Source of the DNA: a virus
DNA length: 54,320 bases
IMG/VR virus record: IMGVR_UViG_3300037041_002188
Span: 1-54,320 of that record
Direction: 5' to 3' (one strand)
Position numbers and translations under genes: made by a program. A model generated the notes under the pieces. That model was not told the DNA's origin, made no database searches, and saw nothing but the letters and a program-made list of their open reading frames with translations. Of this stretch, positions 51,172 through 54,320 are shown piece after piece. How positions within the stretch are numbered: position 1 is the first letter of the stretch; every line of letters starts with the position of its first letter.

Positions 51172-51493
51172 ACTGTTTGAAGAAAGCTATTTGACTATGA
51201 TGATAGATTGGGGTGGTTTGGTACACACTGAAGATGGCAGTTATTATATAGATAAAAATATATCGCCAGATGTTTTGTGTTTTGAAAAATGGTATCTGAA
51301 ATTTCCTGCTAATAAAATGTGGCTACCTAAGATGTTAGCAGGAAAAGCATTGAAAAATTTAAATGAATATATGCTTCTTACGGATTATGACAGTCATAAG
51401 ATGAGAGAAATTTTACTTAAGGAAATTGCTTTTGAATATACATTCATAAAATCTTCTGGAGATTTGGATTCGTTATTTGCTTCTCTCAATTGA
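51164..51493 (+). CDS. Hypothetical protein
   Basis: A 109-residue acidic, aromatic-rich protein, overlapping the HIRAN gene by 8 nt with AGGAG inside it as ribosome site. No family recognised; co-expression with the HIRAN protein is likely. Confidence 0.68.
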   Translation: MDELFEESYLTMMIDWGGLVHTEDGSYYIDKNISPDVLCFEKWYLKFPANKMWLPKMLAGKALKNLNEYMLLTDYDSHKMREILLKEIAFEYTFIKSSGDLDSLFASLN

Positions 51494-51519
51494 TATGATT
51501 CCAGCCTTATTTTTGTAGT

Positions 51520-51786
51520 ATGGATTATTTACTACTTGTTAAAACTAAAAAGACTATTTCATATAGAAAAATACCTTATAGGTATTTGAGGTGTATGTAT
51601 GCACTACGATACCGTAAGAAAAAATATATGTTTTTTCGAAGATATTCCGCACCTTTCCTAAAAAGAAAACAAAGTAATTCTAACAAATCGTGGCTAGTTC
51701 AGGATTTTGGTGGGTTACTTGAAAGCATAGATAGGTATCAACCTAGTTATATAAAATATTTTCTAATAATAGAAAAACCCCTCTAG
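51520..51786 (+). CDS. Small basic Tyr-rich hypothetical protein
   Basis: An 88-residue, strongly basic frame (YRKIPYRYLRCMYALRYRKKK). No ribosome site is visible before the ATG, and the 3' end runs into a minus-strand terminator, so coding is uncertain. Confidence 0.4.
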   Translation: MDYLLLVKTKKTISYRKIPYRYLRCMYALRYRKKKYMFFRRYSAPFLKRKQSNSNKSWLVQDFGGLLESIDRYQPSYIKYFLIIEKPL

Positions 51787-51797
51787 AAAGAGGGGCG
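51772..51797 (-). terminator. Intrinsic terminator after RebB-like gene A
   Basis: On the minus strand CCCCTCT-ttc-TAGAGGGG followed by TTTTT lies about 35 nt after the stop of the RebB-like gene at 51831. A second perfect inverted repeat, ATTCTCAT-cc-ATGAGAAT (51800-51817), sits just before it. Confidence 0.85.
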
Positions 51798-51830
51798 ATT
51801 CTCATCCATGAGAATATTACCTTGTTGATC

Positions 51831-52205
51831 TTAGGTCACAGGTGGTGTGCTTTGAGCAGTTTTTACTAGCTGCTGAATGCTGGAAACGGCAGCGGCTAAT
51901 TGAGCAATCGATTGGCCAAGTAAATGCCCTTGCGATTGTGGGTCAACTCCTGTACCCATCTTAACGACAGAGCTTGCCTCTGCCATATCAGGCTCTGCCA
52001 AATCTTTTGCTCCCCTGATAATAAGAGAATCTAACGCACCATTCAAACGAGCAGAACCTCTTACAAGGTTTTCATTCATTTGTTTGCTGATGATTCTGTT
52101 ATCTTCCATCATGCTTTGGAAGTGCAATGTAGGGAATTCACCGAGGTTTTTGAAGTTTGTGTTTGCAACAGCATCAACTACTGCCGACTCTAAAGTTTGT
52201 GCCAT
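51831..52205 (-). CDS. RebB-like (R-body family) protein A
   Basis: A 124-residue Ala/Ser-rich helical protein. The opening VVDAVANTNFKNLGEFPTLH fits the RebB/killing-trait pattern (DAV.QTN.K.LGE.P), which is a memory-based match. About 109 of 124 residues are identical to protein B at 53126, in the opposite orientation. RebB-type proteins polymerise into R-bodies, extendable protein ribbons made by some endosymbionts. TAGGAG precedes the ATG and a good terminator follows, so it is a single-gene unit. The C-terminal part (MGTGVDPQSQGHLLGQSIAQ) is specific to this pair as far as I know. Confidence 0.6.
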   Translation of the reverse strand: MAQTLESAVVDAVANTNFKNLGEFPTLHFQSMMEDNRIISKQMNENLVRGSARLNGALDSLIIRGAKDLAEPDMAEASSVVKMGTGVDPQSQGHLLGQSIAQLAAAVSSIQQLVKTAQSTPPVT

Positions 52206-52442
52206 ATCATATACTCCTATTAGTTAGTTCAGTCTGACTACTACTTAAAAATATAAGCGTGTGTTGCATTTTTGTTTTGGCTGTGGTTGACTAAAGATAT
52301 AAAAAAATGTAGTACACTTTGGATTTTTTATGTATATCTTTGTATTTATTGTTTTTTTATAAGTTCGGTTATTATGGCTTGTGCTTTACATTTTTTAAAT
52401 ACAAGCTATAAATCAAGATTAACGATCACTGGGGGTGAGAAT

Positions 52443-52868
52443 ATGTTCGGAAATAATAAGGTAAAGGAATTAGAAAATAAGATTCTGTTGCTAGAAAATG
52501 AATTGCAACGGGAGCGACAGAATAATGAGATAAGGCGTTTAGATTCTCTTTTAGATTTTTTTAAAAAGCAAGTCACACCGGCCAGAGAGGCGCACAAAGA
52601 TCCAATTGATTTTTCGATAGACGATTTACCAACATCAAGAACAGAAGAACCAAAAATTGATGAGGTGCTAATTTCAAAAGAATACGCACATAAGATTGAT
52701 GATCTGCACAATATAGATTTTTCTACAAAAGAAGATCTCAGTAGACTATACAATAAAATATCCGATTTAGTAAAAAAAGATCTCAAGCCAACCATAGAAT
52801 CAAATCCCGAAAAAACTTTAGCAATTCTTCTTTCCCATTTCGATAAAACAATCAATAGCGGTAGTTGA
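52443..52868 (+). CDS. Coiled-coil protein between the RebB-like genes
   Basis: A 141-residue charged protein. Residues 5-45 form a leucine-rich coiled coil (VKELENKILLLENELQRERQ). The rest is acidic and helical. I start at 52443 because GGGGGTGAG lies 3 nt upstream; the frame continues upstream without a ribosome site. Its 3' end is part of a 100-nt tandem duplication. Its place between two RebB-like genes suggests a linked role, which is inference. Confidence 0.65.
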   Translation: MFGNNKVKELENKILLLENELQRERQNNEIRRLDSLLDFFKKQVTPAREAHKDPIDFSIDDLPTSRTEEPKIDEVLISKEYAHKIDDLHNIDFSTKEDLSRLYNKISDLVKKDLKPTIESNPEKTLAILLSHFDKTINSGS

Positions 52869-53018
52869 TATTGCCGCTAGGTCCATCCTTCTAAATCAGC
52901 CTGTACTATAAAACCCTTTAGCAATTCTTCTTTTCCCTTTTGATAAAACACCCAATAGTAGCGGCAGTTGACATTGCCGCTAGTTCCATTCTTCTAAATC
53001 AGCCTGTACTACAAAATT
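52816..53018 (+). repeat. Tandem duplication of about 100 nt with conserved hairpin
   Basis: Copy 1 (52816-52915) contains the last 53 nt of the coiled-coil gene; copy 2 (52916-53018) is non-coding. Both begin CTTTAGCAATTCTTCTTT and end TCAGCCTGTACTA(T/C)AAAA. Each holds an inverted repeat: TAGCGGTA...TGCCGCTA and TAGCGGCA...TGCCGCTA around an 8-nt loop. The change in copy 1 keeps the stem as a G-U pair. Confidence 0.8.
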
Positions 53019-53125
53019 CCATTTCATCGTTATTTTTAAAATAGAGACAGATGTACTACATATTCTGCCAATCGATTTGTAGTGCATGGTTAAGTTAACT
53101 ATAGAAAATCGATTTAGGAGGTTTT

Positions 53126-53512
53126 ATGGGTGAGAAATTAGAACCAGTAGTAGTGGATGCGGTCGCAAACACAAATTTCAAAAATCTTAGTGAATTCCCT
53201 ACGTTACACTTCCAGAGCATGATGGAAGATAACAGGATTATCAGTAAGCAAATGAATGAGAACTTAGTACGTGGTAGCGCAAGACTTAATGGAGCACTTG
53301 ATTCATTGCTAGTTCGAGGAGTCAAGGATATAGCAGAACCCGATATGGGAGAGGCAAGCTCTGTCGTTAAGATGGGTACTGGAGTCGATGTTCAATCACA
53401 AGGACATTTGCTTGGTCAGTCTATTGCTCAATTAGCCGCTGCTGTTTCCAGCATTCAGCAGCTAATAAAAACTGCTCAAACCACACCGCCAGTTTATACA
53501 CCTACTAAATAA
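53126..53512 (+). CDS. RebB-like (R-body family) protein B
   Basis: A 128-residue protein nearly identical to protein A (51831..52205), differing in about 15 residues, mostly at the N-terminus (GEKLEPV for AQTLESA) and the C-terminus (extra TPTK). Many codons differ silently, so the protein has been kept by selection since an old duplication. AGGAGG lies 5 nt before the ATG, the strongest ribosome site here. A terminator follows. See protein A for the family argument. Confidence 0.6.
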   Translation: MGEKLEPVVVDAVANTNFKNLSEFPTLHFQSMMEDNRIISKQMNENLVRGSARLNGALDSLLVRGVKDIAEPDMGEASSVVKMGTGVDVQSQGHLLGQSIAQLAAAVSSIQQLIKTAQTTPPVYTPTK

Positions 53513-53538
53513 TTTTTAGGTGTTAGATTCGGTAAGAG

Positions 53539-53569
53539 AAAGCCTTGAAGAAATTCAAGGCTTTTTTTT
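53539..53569 (+). terminator. Intrinsic terminator
   Basis: AAAGCCTTGAA-gaaa-TTCAAGGCTTTTTTTT, a perfect stem with GAAA tetraloop, follows RebB-like gene B and lies next to the stop of the convergent gene at 53568. Confidence 0.9.
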
Positions 53570-54074
53570 ATATGTTGGCAAAGTTAATGATAGTAACCAA
53601 CTCTGTAATTGCAGAGTAATCTACCGCCCACCCATTCGTATTCAATGTTAATGTTATCTGTCCTGTACCTGTTGCTGGTTTTGTCAATTCAATTGAATAC
53701 CCGTCTCTTATTTTCAGGAGTGTCGTATCTTCTGAAATATAATCACCATAGGCATACAGACCCGGAATCAATCCACTAGTAGTTTCAATTTTAGTGATAG
53801 TGTTCTTATTGGCTGTAGCATATCCACCAATAGTTTGGTTGTATTTAGTTCTAATAGCATTAGCTGCCATTATACTTATGTAGTTCCCATAATTGCTTGA
53901 GGGTAAACTAGATTTGAACATAATGACATCAAATGTATCGATAGCTAGGGTATTTGGATCAACATACATTTGATCGTTGCTATCTACCAGATAAGATGTA
54001 AGGGTAATACTCACATCATTTGGAATTTTTTCTAGCTTGCAGGTTGAATATTTATACTTGAAAAGTATCGTCAT
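53568..54074 (-). CDS. Beta-rich hypothetical protein, virion-like
   Basis: A 168-residue Thr/Ile/Asn-rich protein, almost all predicted beta strand, with a C-terminal Gly/Thr stretch (PATGTGQITLTLNTNGW). Such composition is common in phage tail or surface proteins, but no motif proves it. AGAGGT precedes the ATG, and the upstream partial gene ends 10 nt before. Confidence 0.65.
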   Translation of the reverse strand: MTILFKYKYSTCKLEKIPNDVSITLTSYLVDSNDQMYVDPNTLAIDTFDVIMFKSSLPSSNYGNYISIMAANAIRTKYNQTIGGYATANKNTITKIETTSGLIPGLYAYGDYISEDTTLLKIRDGYSIELTKPATGTGQITLTLNTNGWAVDYSAITELVTIINFANI

Positions 54075-54083
54075 AGTTACCTC

Positions 54084-54320
54084 TTATATCATACCTAATT
54101 CATTAGCAGCATGGGCCATGTTGATAGCATCTGCTATATTATTGTCTTTTATATTTATACCATAATTTTTGTTTGCAATGAGAATGGAAAGTTTTTTTTG
54201 ATTTGTAACACTGACACGCTTACCTTCAATTTTCGGAACTAGCATACCACTGGCAGTAGGGGTAGCTTTTTTCTTTGCGCTCCTTACTTGTTTATTCCAT
54301 TCTTGATGGTCAGGCCAATA
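54084..54320 (-). CDS. Partial protein at right edge, possibly RuvC/RNase H-like
   Basis: The last 78 residues of a gene whose start lies beyond the window. The frame is open to the edge and ends at the TAA at 54084-54086. The terminal block LSILIANKNYGINIKDNNIA followed by DAINMAHAAN resembles the DDNxADA ending of RuvC-like Holliday junction resolvases and related RNase H-fold nucleases. Too little is visible for a firm call. Confidence 0.5.
   Translation of the reverse strand, partial: YWPDHQEWNKQVRSAKKKATPTASGMLVPKIEGKRVSVTNQKKLSILIANKNYGINIKDNNIADAINMAHAANELGMI

Noticed and set aside
1-54320. CRISPR array
   Set aside because: No regularly spaced direct repeats of 20-40 nt with unique spacers were seen; the repeats found are tandem or coding.
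1-54320. Insertion sequence or transposase
   Set aside because: No transposase motif or terminal inverted repeats with target duplication were seen; the mobile genes here are homing-type nucleases and an intein.

Overview
The window is a piece of the genome of a tailed double-stranded DNA phage (Caudoviricetes). The evidence is a large terminase, a portal protein, a probable major capsid protein, a family A DNA polymerase, a tRNA gene, several free-standing homing-type endonucleases, many small unknown genes packed almost end to end, and Shine-Dalgarno sites in front of most of them. The DNA is AT-rich. Proteins with lipoprotein or secretion signals, an M15 peptidase and a mannanase-like enzyme suggest a Gram-negative host. 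A secreted RCC1-repeat protein of the type I associate with Bdellovibrio-like and other delta-type bacteria hints at such a host, but that is only a guess. Both ends are open: the genes at the left (3..1619) and right (54084..54320) edges are cut.

Layout. (1) 1-8 kb, plus strand: a multi-domain ADP-ribosyltransferase-like protein, the terminase large subunit interrupted by an intein in its Walker A loop, small genes and the portal. (2) 8-11.4 kb: an accessory island with a caspase-fold (clan CD) protein, two ParB/sulfiredoxin-like proteins, a repeated SAP-like N-terminal module, zinc ribbons and a second, very clear ADP-ribosyltransferase. (3) 11.4-20.5 kb: a 722-residue VWA protein on the minus strand, an SF2 helicase, an HNH homing endonuclease with a mini-derivative, a metallophosphoesterase overlapping a UDP-glucuronate decarboxylase-like gene, then a minus-strand VWA-TerC pair. 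(4) 20.7-34.2 kb: mostly small unknown genes, including a permuted papain-fold amidase with a tiny lipoprotein gene in front, a CoiA-like nuclease, a methyltransferase-like protein, two CAP-domain proteins, an RCC1-repeat lipoprotein, a tyrosine-phosphatase-like protein and an M15 peptidase. (5) 34.2-42 kb, mainly minus strand: tRNA-Leu(UAA), thioredoxin, a GH5 mannanase-like protein, the overlapping cassette IbrA-GNAT-IbrB/ParB-double HNH, a PD-(D/E)xK homing nuclease and a second double-HNH protein. (6) 42-54 kb: the capsid protein (minus), a second papain-fold amidase, an RmlD-like reductase, a UDG-exonuclease-PolA fusion, a long acidic protein that may be a scaffold, a HIRAN protein, and an inverted pair of nearly identical RebB-like (R-body family) proteins flanking a coiled-coil gene and a tandem hairpin repeat.

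How it fits together. Packaging and head genes (terminase, portal, capsid, possible scaffold) are spread over both strands among replication and host-interaction genes, so the late genes do not form one operon here. Host-directed functions are unusually rich: three proteins or domains with ADP-ribosyltransferase signatures, a caspase-like protein, a PTP-like phosphatase, TerC/VWA, the IbrA/IbrB cassette and secreted CAP, RCC1 and mannanase proteins. The most promising candidates for an undescribed system are the IbrA-GNAT-ParB-HNH cassette (35873..38863), the RebB-like inverted pair (51831..53512) and the ADP-ribosyltransferase/caspase/ParB island (7988..11359). All function calls come from reading motifs by eye; no database search was run.
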